From an uncultured Planctomycetaceae bacterium (GTDB lineage Bacteria; Planctomycetota; Planctomycetia; Pirellulales; Thermoguttaceae), in assembly GCA_947307005.1 (NCBI GenBank), contig CAMZHY010000149.1:1-8035 (forward strand): a stretch of 8,035 bases of DNA, in the 5' to 3' direction. Positions within the stretch are counted from its first letter, which is position 1; each line of letters opens with the position of its first letter. Made by a program: the position numbers and the translations under genes. The notes under the pieces are model-generated. The model saw only the letters and a list, made by a program, of their open reading frames with translations. It made no database searches and had not been told where the DNA came from. Shown piece by piece: positions 1-7,365 of this stretch.

Positions 1-2
1 TT

Positions 3-1574
3 TTTCAGAAGATCGGATCCGCCTTCGGAAAGTCCGGCGGCGCGCGGCGCGGTCAACTCTCCCCCGCGCAAGAAGAGCAGTTGGCGGAGATTAAGGGGTT
101 CGTCGACGATCTGAAGAATCGCGCGCCCGGCGTCAAGCGCGTCGTTCTGGTCGCGCCCTCGCCGGGAACCGCGTCGGACTGGGTTTCGCCGCAGCTCTAT
201 ATGATCGATTCGCTCATCGAACAGGCGGCGGCGAGCGTCCCCTGCCAAGTCTTTCGGCTGCATAACGTTTATCAAACCCCGCAGAAGCTGGCGTGGTTCG
301 CGACCGACCCAATCGACCTCTACCGCGACGGACTCCATCCCAGCGAATACGGTTCCCAGCTCGTAACGTGGGCGCTCCTTATCTCGTTCGACGAAAAGGG
401 TTACAACAGCTTGGACGGCAGAGCGCGGTCTCGATACGCGGGTCCTCCCGAGAGCCTTAGAAAGCTCGATACGGACAAGCCCAGCGAATGGGAAGAGATC
501 GCGCGGCGCTATTATGAGACCCGCCTCGATCCTCGTCTTCGCGACTTCGTCTCGCCCGGCTTCAGCCTCGCCGCCCGTTACAACGGGATTGTCCGGCTTC
601 GCTCGCGAGAGGACGCCGTTTTCGACCTTGAAGAGTCGACCCCCAATCCGATCGGCGTCGAAGTTATCTGCGCGACGCGCGGGATCGAGGCGGATCAGCC
701 GGTCGACGAGAAGAAGCTCAAAGAAGCGATGTTCGGCGCGTCCGCTTTCGCGCCCGCTTCGAAGACGCCCAAGATTGAGGTCGTTTCCTGCGGGAAGCTT
801 CAATATCAAGGGATCGAAATCAGAAGGTCTCACAACAATAACTACACGCTCGGTTTCAAAGGCGACCTCGCCGACCTGCCCGTCGATATTACGGTCCGTA
901 TCGGCGAAATCGAAAAGACGGTCCGAATCGAGAAAAAGACGGATTATTACCTCTCCGGGCTTTTCGACCTGAAAGAGCCCTTCTCCTCGCTCGAAGACTT
1001 CCCGAAAGAGGAGGCGATCACGAGCGTCGATTACGAGGCGCTGGCCAATAACGACCCCCGCAAAGCCGCGTCGACGATCGCCCGAAAACAGGCGCTCGCG
1101 AACAGAGGTTCCGGAAGAATCGGCGACGAGGTCGTCGTCAAGACGCCCCCGTACCTCTCGTGGACGCTGAATTTCAACGGCGTCGTTGGAATTCCCAAGA
1201 ACCAATCCGAGTACGGCGCCGACCCAGACGACCTCGATATCGCGAAATTCCGCGGATCCGCAGCCTACTCCGGGGTCTACGTTCTTCGTTACCTCGACGT
1301 TCCGGCGGCCCAGACGGCGACGCTCAAACTTAGCGTCAAAGGATATAAGTCGCATGTCGTCGAACGCGTCTACCTCAACGGCGCGCAGGTCTTCTTCGGC
1401 GAGCTTAACGTCGACGACCCCGAAAAACAGGAAGCGACGGTTCAAGTTCAACTCAAGGAAGGTCTTAACGTGATGATCGCAAGAGTCGACCACACGGAAT
1501 GGGATTGGATCGTCGGGTTCAAATTCATTGATCCCAACGGAACCGTGTTGTATTCCAACGGCGTCGCGCCGTAA
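3..1574 (+). CDS. SGNH/GDSL-type hydrolase-like protein with C-terminal beta-sandwich (5' partial)
   Basis: The frame is open from the left edge (first full codon at base 3) to TAA at 1572, giving 523 residues, so the true start lies outside. Seen: numbering from base 3, a hydrophobic strand RVVLVAPSP at about 45-54, then DGLHPSEYG at 109-117. That Asp-x-x-His pair (D109, H112) followed by a helix matches block V of SGNH hydrolases, where Asp and His complete the catalytic triad. The block I GDS serine would be upstream and cannot be checked. Residues about 190-370 are beta-rich and unrecognised. Residues about 425-518 (YVLRYLDV, VYLNGAQVFFGEL, LKEGLNVMIARVDH, WDWIVGFKF) look like a jelly-roll or PA14-like sandwich of the kind appended to secreted planctomycete enzymes. 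Family knowledge suggests an esterase or acetylhydrolase acting on carbohydrate or envelope material; the substrate is unknown. A secreted two-gene neighbourhood follows 46 bases downstream. The hydrolase call rests on block V alone, so a degenerate SGNH fold remains possible. Confidence 0.7.
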   Translation, partial: FQKIGSAFGKSGGARRGQLSPAQEEQLAEIKGFVDDLKNRAPGVKRVVLVAPSPGTASDWVSPQLYMIDSLIEQAAASVPCQVFRLHNVYQTPQKLAWFATDPIDLYRDGLHPSEYGSQLVTWALLISFDEKGYNSLDGRARSRYAGPPESLRKLDTDKPSEWEEIARRYYETRLDPRLRDFVSPGFSLAARYNGIVRLRSREDAVFDLEESTPNPIGVEVICATRGIEADQPVDEKKLKEAMFGASAFAPASKTPKIEVVSCGKLQYQGIEIRRSHNNNYTLGFKGDLADLPVDITVRIGEIEKTVRIEKKTDYYLSGLFDLKEPFSSLEDFPKEEAITSVDYEALANNDPRKAASTIARKQALANRGSGRIGDEVVVKTPPYLSWTLNFNGVVGIPKNQSEYGADPDDLDIAKFRGSAAYSGVYVLRYLDVPAAQTATLKLSVKGYKSHVVERVYLNGAQVFFGELNVDDPEKQEATVQVQLKEGLNVMIARVDHTEWDWIVGFKFIDPNGTVLYSNGVAP

Positions 1575-1620
1575 TCCTAACGGGCGCAAACAATCCGGTC
1601 ATAAGACAATCATAGGTTGA

Positions 1621-3036
1621 ATGATGCGAAAAGAAACCTTGCGTCATATCGCGGGCGCCGTCGCGCTCGTCTGCTTGAGCGGCGTCTCGACCGTCGACGC
1701 GGCGAGCGTTCAAACCGCCTCCCCTAGCGCGCGTCCGGCGATTACTCCCGCTCTTCAGGACGACGACGAGATCGTCTTCGAGCCTGTCGAAAAGAACGCG
1801 GAATATTATCTCGGGCGTCGCGGCGCGCTTCAGGAGAAGCTTAACCGCCTCGACGCAAAACTTGGCGACGACGCGTTAAAGAGCGCGGAGCGCGCCAAGC
1901 TCGTCGCCGAGATCACGGAGCTTCATCGCGCGATCGCGCTCGCGGACGACGTCGATTTCAGCGAACGCTGGCGCTCCCTTGAGAACTATTCGACGAACGC
2001 GCTCGTCAGTCGAGACGTCGCGGGTCTCGAGTCCGTCAAGAAGGAACTCGAAGCGAAGGAAGACTGGAAAGAACGCGACCGGCTCCGACTCGTCCACCTC
2101 GTCAAGACGTTCCTCCTCAAGGCGAAAATCGCCAAAGAGATCGACGAGAAGGACGTCGAGAAACTGGACGCGCTCCTCCCGGAACTCGCCCAAATCGCGA
2201 TCGACGACGGCGAGCTCAACGACGCGCTCGTCTACAAGAACGTCGCCTCTTACGTCGACCCGATCGTCCGTTTCGACGCCCGGCTCGGCGCGAAGGCGAA
2301 ACTGACGCTGCGCCGAGGCTTCTACCTCTCGAAAAGACGTTCTTTCGACAAGGCGCTTAACGTCGAGTATACGCCGAAAATCGAGACCGTCTCCCTCGGC
2401 GGACCGGGAATCTTCTCCTACGACAAGTCGTTGCTCGACGTCCCGCAATATGAGACGATCCCCTTCTACCGCAAGAGAATCGCCGCTCTTCAGGCGCTCC
2501 TCGCGAGCGTCCCCGAGAATTCCGAAAACGAGACCGCCCAAAAGCTGCGCGCCGACGTCCGCAAAGCGATCATGGACGGCTACGAATACGCGCCCCTCGC
2601 CGTCGACCTGATCCCGTTCCCCGGCGGCGCGATCTCCTCGAGCGAAGACCCGAAGACAATTCTCAGGGCGTCGTGCAAGAGACTGGCGGCGGCGGGCGAG
2701 ACGGAACGACTCGAACGACTCGCGGAAAACGAGAATCTGCGCGGCGTCGTCCTCGGCTACCTCCCCCAAGCGTCCGCGACGACGGCGTCCTCGAAGAACG
2801 ACGAATCGAAGAAAATCGTCGCGCGCGACGAGATGATCAAGCGGGCGTTGGAGAACCCCGATAACGTCGAAGTCGCCGCCGAAATCGCCGACTTCTTCAA
2901 GCCGCTGCAAGCCGCCGCGAACACCGACGAGAAAAAAGCGGAGCTCGACGCCGTCAAGAAACAGTTTCGCGACGCCTTTAAAAACGCGGAAAGTCCCGCC
3001 AAACGTCGGCTGGCTTATCTCGAAGCGTTGCAATGA
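1621..3036 (+). CDS. Secreted helical protein of unknown function
   Basis: I do not recognise a family for this protein of 471 residues. Seen: a basic start (MMRKETLRH), a hydrophobic stretch (about residues 11-22) and a likely signal peptidase I site after VDA at about residue 28, so it should be exported. There is no lipobox: the Cys in ALVCLSG lacks the small residue expected before it. After an acidic stretch (DDDEIVFEP) the chain is almost wholly alpha-helical and rich in Lys, Glu and Ala, with a possible coiled coil at about 59-105. Residues about 310-345 (GYEYAPLAVDLIPFPGG) interrupt the helices. The start could be either of two adjacent ATG codons (1621 or 1624); the only Shine-Dalgarno-like bases are a weak AGG at 1614-1616, which is better spaced for 1624. 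The gene ends in tandem stops TGA TAA (3034-3039). It lies between the hydrolase-like gene and the macroglobulin-like gene on the same strand, which hints at an envelope role. Codon use matches both neighbours. Confidence 0.82.
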   Translation: MMRKETLRHIAGAVALVCLSGVSTVDAASVQTASPSARPAITPALQDDDEIVFEPVEKNAEYYLGRRGALQEKLNRLDAKLGDDALKSAERAKLVAEITELHRAIALADDVDFSERWRSLENYSTNALVSRDVAGLESVKKELEAKEDWKERDRLRLVHLVKTFLLKAKIAKEIDEKDVEKLDALLPELAQIAIDDGELNDALVYKNVASYVDPIVRFDARLGAKAKLTLRRGFYLSKRRSFDKALNVEYTPKIETVSLGGPGIFSYDKSLLDVPQYETIPFYRKRIAALQALLASVPENSENETAQKLRADVRKAIMDGYEYAPLAVDLIPFPGGAISSSEDPKTILRASCKRLAAAGETERLERLAENENLRGVVLGYLPQASATTASSKNDESKKIVARDEMIKRALENPDNVEVAAEIADFFKPLQAAANTDEKKAELDAVKKQFRDAFKNAESPAKRRLAYLEALQ

Positions 3037-3091
3037 TAAACCCGAACGTAACGAAATCGCATACGATCATATTCTCCCCCTTTGGCAGTCT

Positions 3092-3096
3092 GGAGA
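3092..3096 (+). promoter_or_regulatory. Ribosome binding site deciding the macroglobulin-like start
   Basis: GGAGA lies six bases before the ATG at 3103. This spacing supports that ATG over the in-frame TTG at 3082, which would place the site inside the coding region. It also gives a clean signal peptide starting MKTNRIK. Confidence 0.75.
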
Positions 3097-3102
3097 ACCA
3101 CG

Positions 3103-6100
3103 ATGAAAACCAATCGAATTAAGATCGAAGGAATCGTCTTCCTCGCGATCGCGTCCCTTTTGACGACCTTTTCCGTCGCGTCGGCGCAGGATGAAAGAGT
3201 CCTGAATCTCGCCTATTCGACGCTCACGCAAGAAGAGCGCGAGCTCTATCTGAAAACGCCGGAAGAGCAGAAAGAAGAATACGTTCGCTCGGTTCGCGAA
3301 CTCGCGGCGGGACTCTTCGCGCCCCTCGGAAAAGAGACGGAACCTCGCGAATATTCCGCGGAAGAAAAACCCTACGTCGGCGAGAGCGGAACGCTGACCC
3401 CGGAGCAGGTCGCCGCGGTCAAAACGTTCGTCGATCCCCGCCTTGAGAACCCGCCTCGCGCGCTGACCGACGACGAAAAGAAGAGCGTCGCGCAGGCGTT
3501 CGCCCTCCGCGACTGCGACTTCAGACTGCGTGAACTCGCGTTCGAGTCCGCCGCCGCCGACTTCCTCGGCGCCGCCGCGACGGCGATCACAAGCTGCGAA
3601 CTCTTCGACGTCAACCTCTCCGACAATATCTACCGCGCGACCTACGACGAGCTCCAGCCCCAGCTCGCCGCCGTCCTTGAGAACCATTCCGTTCAGGAGA
3701 TTCTCGAAAAGCTTCAAGGTCGCCCCATCCTCGTCCGGACGCTCGTCGAAGGCGCGCTCCTCGAGCGACTCGCCGACCGTTTTAACGACGCCGAATACGC
3801 GCGCGTTCTGAACGAATACGTCTGGACGCTGTGCCTGGCGGGCTCCCTCGACGGCCATTACGCCGCGCCGAAAGAGCCTGAAAAGCAGGCGGCGCCGACA
3901 ATCATCGAGGAACTCATTAACAAGGCGCTCGAAGCGCGCCCCAACTCTTGGGAAGTCGCCTACGTCTACGCCTCGACGGTCTGGAACTATCTCCCGAAGA
4001 CCTTCAAGCCGTCGGACGACCCCAGCGGCGCCCCGACGCGTATCGCCTACGACGCCGATAGAATCCCGGAAGGAACCCTTTCCGCCGAAGACCGCGACCG
4101 CGTCCTCGTCTTGAGAGCGCTGACGAACGCGCTCCCCTTCGCGATCGACGCCGCGACGACGGGCGAGCCTTCCACCTTCCAGAGGCGCGTCATCTCGACG
4201 AACGCCTACTTCGCGCTCCTGAGCGACGCGCTCGCGCTCAAGTCGTTGCGCGGACGAAACGTCGACATGAAAAATAAAACGGATCTCGACTCGTCCCCGG
4301 AAATGACGATCGCCGTCGATCCGCGTAGCGCGCGAGTCGGTCAGGTCGTCCAGTCGAATCCCGGTCGCAACTTCCAGCTCCCGCCCTCCTTCGCGGACGC
4401 GGCAAACGACGGCGAACGCTTCGTCCTCGCGCAGACGCTCGCCCGAGCCGGCGCAGGCGGCGCGTCGAACGAAGGAAATCGCGCGCTCTTCCTCGGATCC
4501 CTCGCCGCCCTCGTTCGCAAAGAGTACGGGGTTCAAAACAATCTGACGCTCGCGAGCCAGCTCCGTCGCGGACTGACGCAGAACTCGTACCCGTCGCGCC
4601 CCGAACAGCGCGAACTCGTCCAGCAGGAAATCGCCCGTCTCGACGCGTTTATCGCCGAGATTCCCAACCTCCAAGATAATGAAGCGTTCACGAAAGTTCA
4701 GCTAAAAACGCAGGGGCTTCCGCTCGAAAATTCGCAAAGTTTCCAGCCGACGCGCCGCGTCCTCGGCAAAGAATGCGACTTCGTCGCGCTGCTGAAGCGC
4801 TCGATCGAACTCGAAGAATCTTTCGAGGCGCTCGCCGTCCTCGCGCAAGAGATGCAGCTTCGAGGAAAGTACGATCAGGCGTTGGAACTCTGGAACCGCG
4901 CGAAAAACGCGCCCTCCTTCGTGAAACGGGACGCTCCCCTGCCCCCGATCGCAAGCGACCTCAAGAACGTTGAAAGAAACTCGCTCGTCAACGGGGCGAT
5001 CCGAAAGATCGAAAGCGTCGGCTCAATCTCGATCGACGGTAAAAACGGCGGCGCGACGGGCATGACCGTCTCCTTCGACGTCGTTTCGAGGAACGTTCGC
5101 GAACTCAAGACGACGTTCTATCAGCTCGACCTCGCGCCCTATATCGCGCAAACGCTTGAACCGACGTTCATTACGAATTTCGGCGATTTCGGAAATCTCA
5201 TTTCCGAAAGAATCGCCGACGCGATCAGAAACTACAGACTCGCCAATATCGCGACCGAAGTTCAATCTGAAACGCGTCCCGTCGCCGTCGACGAAAGCCG
5301 TCGCGCGTCCTCGACGCGAACTCCGTTGACCTTTACGCTTGAGAAACCCGGCGTCTACGTCCTCCAGGTCGCCGACGCAAACAGGCCGGTGAACGCGACC
5401 TACGCGCTGGCGTTCGTCAGCCGGTATTCCTTCGCGTACCAGTTCAACCGCAAACTTTTCGTCAGCGACGTTCAGACGGGCGAGCCTTACGCCAACCGCG
5501 AGATCGATCTCCTCGAAACCGGTTTTCCCGGCATGCCGAACAACGGCGGAGCCAACGCGAAAACGGAAACGGTCAAGACGGACGACGTCGGCTCCTTCTC
5601 CCCTTCCAAAATGGACGTCCGGCTCGCCTTCGTTCAGGATGGGACGCCCGAGGAATACGACCGATCCGTCAGCGTCTTCGAGTACGTCAACAATCCCTAC
5701 GTTCTCGCCGACGTCTTCGACGCGACTCCGAAGAGACATAACGAACCGATTCTGATCCTCGCGACGGACCGTCCGATCTACGAGCCGGGCGACACGGTCG
5801 AATACGTCGCTCAAATCGTCATGCCGCCGAAACAACATTTCATCCCGACGGACTTTAGCTACGTTAGAGTCTTCGCGAAGACGAACCCCGGATCGGCGGA
5901 ATCGCCGCGCGCGCTCGTCGCCGAATTCGACGCCGAGTTCGACGAATCGCAGTCGCTCGCCGGCTCCTTCAAGATTCCCGAAGACGCGGAGTCGGGCGAA
6001 TACGCGTTCTCCGTATGCGTCAAGTTGCGAGAGATGACGACGGGGCGCGTCGCGTATCTCCCGAAGGCGAACTCGCCGATCTTCGTCGCCAAGCGCGGCG

Positions 6101-7110
6101 CGGCGCCGACCCCGACCGGCAAGACGCCCGACCCGTCTCAACAGACCGCCGCCGCGTCCGCTCCGCAGCCGTCGACGCCTGCGGAGCCGATGATCGAGGT
6201 CGAATTCGACAAGCCGCGCTATTCGCTTAGCGACGAGGCGGCGAATGTCGTCGTCCGCTCCCCGAAAGCCGACGCCGTCGTCTCCGTCTACAAGTACAGA
6301 CCGTCGCTCAACGGCTCGGCGCCCTCCTTCTCGACCCCGGAAATCGTTCGGCTGACCGACGGCGTCGGACAATGCCGGATCCCGCTCGAGGCCGCCGACG
6401 CGCCGTTCGTTACGCTCGTCGCGAACTTCGCGGGCGACAATAAAGCGCAGGCCGCTTATTATCTCGTCGGGGTCGGCGGCGCCGAAACGAATCGCGGCGT
6501 CGCCCTCGAGACGCCGGACCGCGTCAAAGCGGGCGAAAAGACCAAGATCGTCGCCAAAATAGCGCCCGGCGAGGCGCCCTTCGTCGGGCGCGCGTCGCTC
6601 GCGGTCTACGACGTCAACTTGAGCGTGGCGCCCGTCGACGACTTCGCCCGATATTTCGCCGTCTCGACGTTCGGCTCCCGTCTCTTGCTCCGCCAGACGC
6701 TTCCGCCTAAACCGCTGCTCAACCCCGTCTTCGGTATGAACGCGCCCGCGCCCACGATGGAGCCGGAGGGCTACGTTCAAGCGCGGACGATCTACGACGA
6801 TTTCCTCACTCAAGAAACGCCGCTGCCGCAAACCCGTCCGTCGGCCTTACGATCGCGAGCGGTTCGGACGAGCGGCAACAATAATTCCCCATCCCCCTTC
6901 GTCCTCGACGCCGTCCCCGGCGTCCCGACCGTCGCGAGCTCCGACTCGATCCTCAAGTCGACGGTCATGAAGCTCGAAGGGAACGACGGTACGGCGACCT
7001 TCGAGTTCGACGCCCCCAAGACGCCCGGAACCTACCGCGCCGTCTTCCGCGCGTTCGACCCCGAAAAAGGCTGCGCCGCCTTCGTCCAAAAGGATTTCAT
7101 CGTGGAGTGA
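3103..7110 (+). CDS. Secreted alpha-2-macroglobulin family protein (MG2 domain) lacking the thioester domain
   Basis: The protein has 1335 residues. The ATG at 3103 was chosen because GGAGA (3092-3096) sits six bases before it; the in-frame TTG at 3082 would add seven residues ahead of the signal peptide. The signal peptide is residues 1-28, with cleavage after ASA. Residues about 30-620 are helical, with one clear TPR-like unit at about 575-605 (LRGKYDQALELWNRAK). Macroglobulin domains follow: an MG1-like domain from about 630 (RNVRELKTTFYQLDL); MG2 at about 870-985 with the hallmark TDRPIYEPGDTVEY at 888-901; a Pro/Ala/Thr linker at about 999-1027; an MG3-like domain (DKPRYSLSDEA); a bait-region-like domain at about 1125-1205 (ASLAVYDVNLSV); and a final sandwich at about 1290-1335 (GTATFEFDAPKTPGTYRAVF). 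Bacterial homologues are envelope protease traps and normally continue into a thioester domain and a terminal MG domain. Here the chain ends first and has no CxEQ motif, so covalent trapping looks impossible. Typical partner pbpC is absent. It may be a structural or non-covalent form, or a truncated gene. Confidence 0.88.
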   Translation: MKTNRIKIEGIVFLAIASLLTTFSVASAQDERVLNLAYSTLTQEERELYLKTPEEQKEEYVRSVRELAAGLFAPLGKETEPREYSAEEKPYVGESGTLTPEQVAAVKTFVDPRLENPPRALTDDEKKSVAQAFALRDCDFRLRELAFESAAADFLGAAATAITSCELFDVNLSDNIYRATYDELQPQLAAVLENHSVQEILEKLQGRPILVRTLVEGALLERLADRFNDAEYARVLNEYVWTLCLAGSLDGHYAAPKEPEKQAAPTIIEELINKALEARPNSWEVAYVYASTVWNYLPKTFKPSDDPSGAPTRIAYDADRIPEGTLSAEDRDRVLVLRALTNALPFAIDAATTGEPSTFQRRVISTNAYFALLSDALALKSLRGRNVDMKNKTDLDSSPEMTIAVDPRSARVGQVVQSNPGRNFQLPPSFADAANDGERFVLAQTLARAGAGGASNEGNRALFLGSLAALVRKEYGVQNNLTLASQLRRGLTQNSYPSRPEQRELVQQEIARLDAFIAEIPNLQDNEAFTKVQLKTQGLPLENSQSFQPTRRVLGKECDFVALLKRSIELEESFEALAVLAQEMQLRGKYDQALELWNRAKNAPSFVKRDAPLPPIASDLKNVERNSLVNGAIRKIESVGSISIDGKNGGATGMTVSFDVVSRNVRELKTTFYQLDLAPYIAQTLEPTFITNFGDFGNLISERIADAIRNYRLANIATEVQSETRPVAVDESRRASSTRTPLTFTLEKPGVYVLQVADANRPVNATYALAFVSRYSFAYQFNRKLFVSDVQTGEPYANREIDLLETGFPGMPNNGGANAKTETVKTDDVGSFSPSKMDVRLAFVQDGTPEEYDRSVSVFEYVNNPYVLADVFDATPKRHNEPILILATDRPIYEPGDTVEYVAQIVMPPKQHFIPTDFSYVRVFAKTNPGSAESPRALVAEFDAEFDESQSLAGSFKIPEDAESGEYAFSVCVKLREMTTGRVAYLPKANSPIFVAKRGAAPTPTGKTPDPSQQTAAASAPQPSTPAEPMIEVEFDKPRYSLSDEAANVVVRSPKADAVVSVYKYRPSLNGSAPSFSTPEIVRLTDGVGQCRIPLEAADAPFVTLVANFAGDNKAQAAYYLVGVGGAETNRGVALETPDRVKAGEKTKIVAKIAPGEAPFVGRASLAVYDVNLSVAPVDDFARYFAVSTFGSRLLLRQTLPPKPLLNPVFGMNAPAPTMEPEGYVQARTIYDDFLTQETPLPQTRPSALRSRAVRTSGNNNSPSPFVLDAVPGVPTVASSDSILKSTVMKLEGNDGTATFEFDAPKTPGTYRAVFRAFDPEKGCAAFVQKDFIVE

Positions 7111-7132
7111 GCGACGACCGCCAGCGCAAGCG

Positions 7133-7148
7133 CCCGCGACGTCGCGGG
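7133..7148. repeat. GC-rich 16-base palindrome after the macroglobulin-like gene
   Basis: CCCGCGAC and GTCGCGGG are perfect complements with no spacer, starting 23 bases after the TGA at 7108-7110. As RNA it gives a short strong hairpin (about six pairs with a four-base loop). No T tract follows, so it could protect the 3' end or assist termination but is not a classical intrinsic terminator. Its core GCGAC/GTCGC resembles the yhcG palindrome. Confidence 0.4.
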
Positions 7149-7204
7149 GGACGGTATTCGCCTCTTGGCGCGTGATAATGCTCAAGCGCGTACTGGCGAA
7201 TACT

Positions 7205-7236
7205 CTAGGCCCGCTCTCGTTGGCGCGGGCGTCTAG
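7205..7236. repeat. Imperfect hairpin with CTAG-containing stem
   Basis: CTAG (7205-7208) plus GCCCGC (7209-7214) pairs with GCGGGC (7225-7230) plus CTAG (7233-7236). The stem is ten pairs interrupted by a two-base bulge (7231-7232), with a ten-base loop. A small palindrome GTTATAAC follows at 7240-7247. The function is unknown. Confidence 0.35.
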
Positions 7237-7286
7237 TTCGTTATAACTAAGCGGCGGGCGGCGCGGGATGGTTCAACATAAAGAAT

Positions 7287-7307
7287 AATAGGATTTTTTA
7301 TCCTATT
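7287..7307. repeat. AT-rich inverted repeat with T5 loop
   Basis: AATAGGAT (7287-7294) and ATCCTATT (7300-7307) are perfect complements around five T residues. No run of T follows on either strand, so it is a poor terminator candidate. It lies about 60-80 bases ahead of yhcG, where a promoter or operator would be expected. Confidence 0.5.
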
Positions 7308-7327
7308 TCTAAGGGCGTTATACAAAA

Positions 7328-7345
7328 GTGGCGACATGTCGCCAC
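7328..7345. promoter_or_regulatory. Perfect 18-base palindrome upstream of yhcG (putative operator or leader hairpin)
   Basis: The arms GTGGCGAC (7328-7335) and GTCGCCAC (7338-7345) are exact complements around AT. A weak -10-like TATACA sits at 7319-7324, without a convincing -35, so the palindrome would cover the transcription start if that promoter is real. This is the usual place for a repressor site. In RNA it would fold into a strong hairpin just ahead of the ribosome binding site. The same element recurs inside yhcG at 7662-7687. The symmetry is directly seen; the regulatory role is inferred. Confidence 0.6.
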
Positions 7346-7351
7346 AATGTG

Positions 7352-7357
7352 AAAGGA
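7352..7357 (+). promoter_or_regulatory. Ribosome binding site of yhcG
   Basis: AAAGGA lies eight bases before the ATG at 7366, which is good spacing. It begins only six bases after the 18-base palindrome, so a hairpin in the mRNA leader would stand immediately beside the ribosome landing site. Confidence 0.7.
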
Positions 7358-7365
7358 TGACGACT

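Larger units (their letters stand above)
7111..7365. other. Gene-free spacer at a composition boundary
   Basis: No supportable coding region was found in these 255 bases. The left part (7111-7270) keeps the G+C-rich character of the upstream genes; from about 7271 the sequence becomes A+T-rich, like the start of yhcG. It contains four inverted repeats (7133-7148, 7205-7236, 7287-7307, 7328-7345) and the presumed yhcG promoter. Reading on past the TGA of the macroglobulin-like gene gives an open frame to TAG at 7234, but it shows no macroglobulin-like sequence, so a simple nonsense truncation is not supported. No tRNA gene or recognisable insertion-sequence end was seen. Confidence 0.55.

Noticed and set aside
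81..83. TTG as the start of the first gene
   Set aside because: The frame stays open to the left edge, and the preceding codons fit an SGNH domain continuing from upstream. A start here would leave out the catalytic serine region.
1669..1683. Lipoprotein signal in the helical protein (Cys in ALVCLSG)
   Set aside because: The residue before the Cys is Val and the lipobox pattern is not met; a signal peptidase I site after VDA fits better.
1876..3033. Open frame of 385 codons on the minus strand
   Set aside because: It is the mirror of the helical secreted protein. The sense frame has a signal peptide and coherent helices, while the antisense one does not.
3082..3084. TTG as the start of the macroglobulin-like gene
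   Set aside because: ATG at 3103 has a well-spaced GGAGA and gives a standard signal peptide; the TTG start would place that GGAGA inside the coding region.
3067..4674. Long open frame of 535 codons on the minus strand
   Set aside because: It is antisense to the macroglobulin-like gene. Its translation is an Arg/Glu/Val/Asp-rich mixture without domains, the usual mirror of GCG/GAC/TCG-rich coding.
5023..6831. Long open frame of 602 codons on the minus strand
   Set aside because: It is antisense to the MG-domain part of the macroglobulin-like gene, with a low-complexity Arg-rich translation and no recognisable motif. The sense strand has the MG2 signature.
7069..7092. GCAAFVQ as a degenerate thioester motif
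   Set aside because: It lacks the CxEQ spacing and lies in the final strand of a sandwich domain, not at the start of a thioester domain.
7287..7310. Intrinsic terminator
   Set aside because: The stem is AT-rich with the T run in the loop rather than after the stem, and no T tract follows on either strand.
7237..7323. Integron attC site between GTTATAAC and GGGCGTTATAC
   Set aside because: Only six outer bases (TATAAC/GTTATA) pair. The core boxes do not fit GTTRRRY, and the inner L-type boxes are not complementary. No integrase or second cassette is visible.
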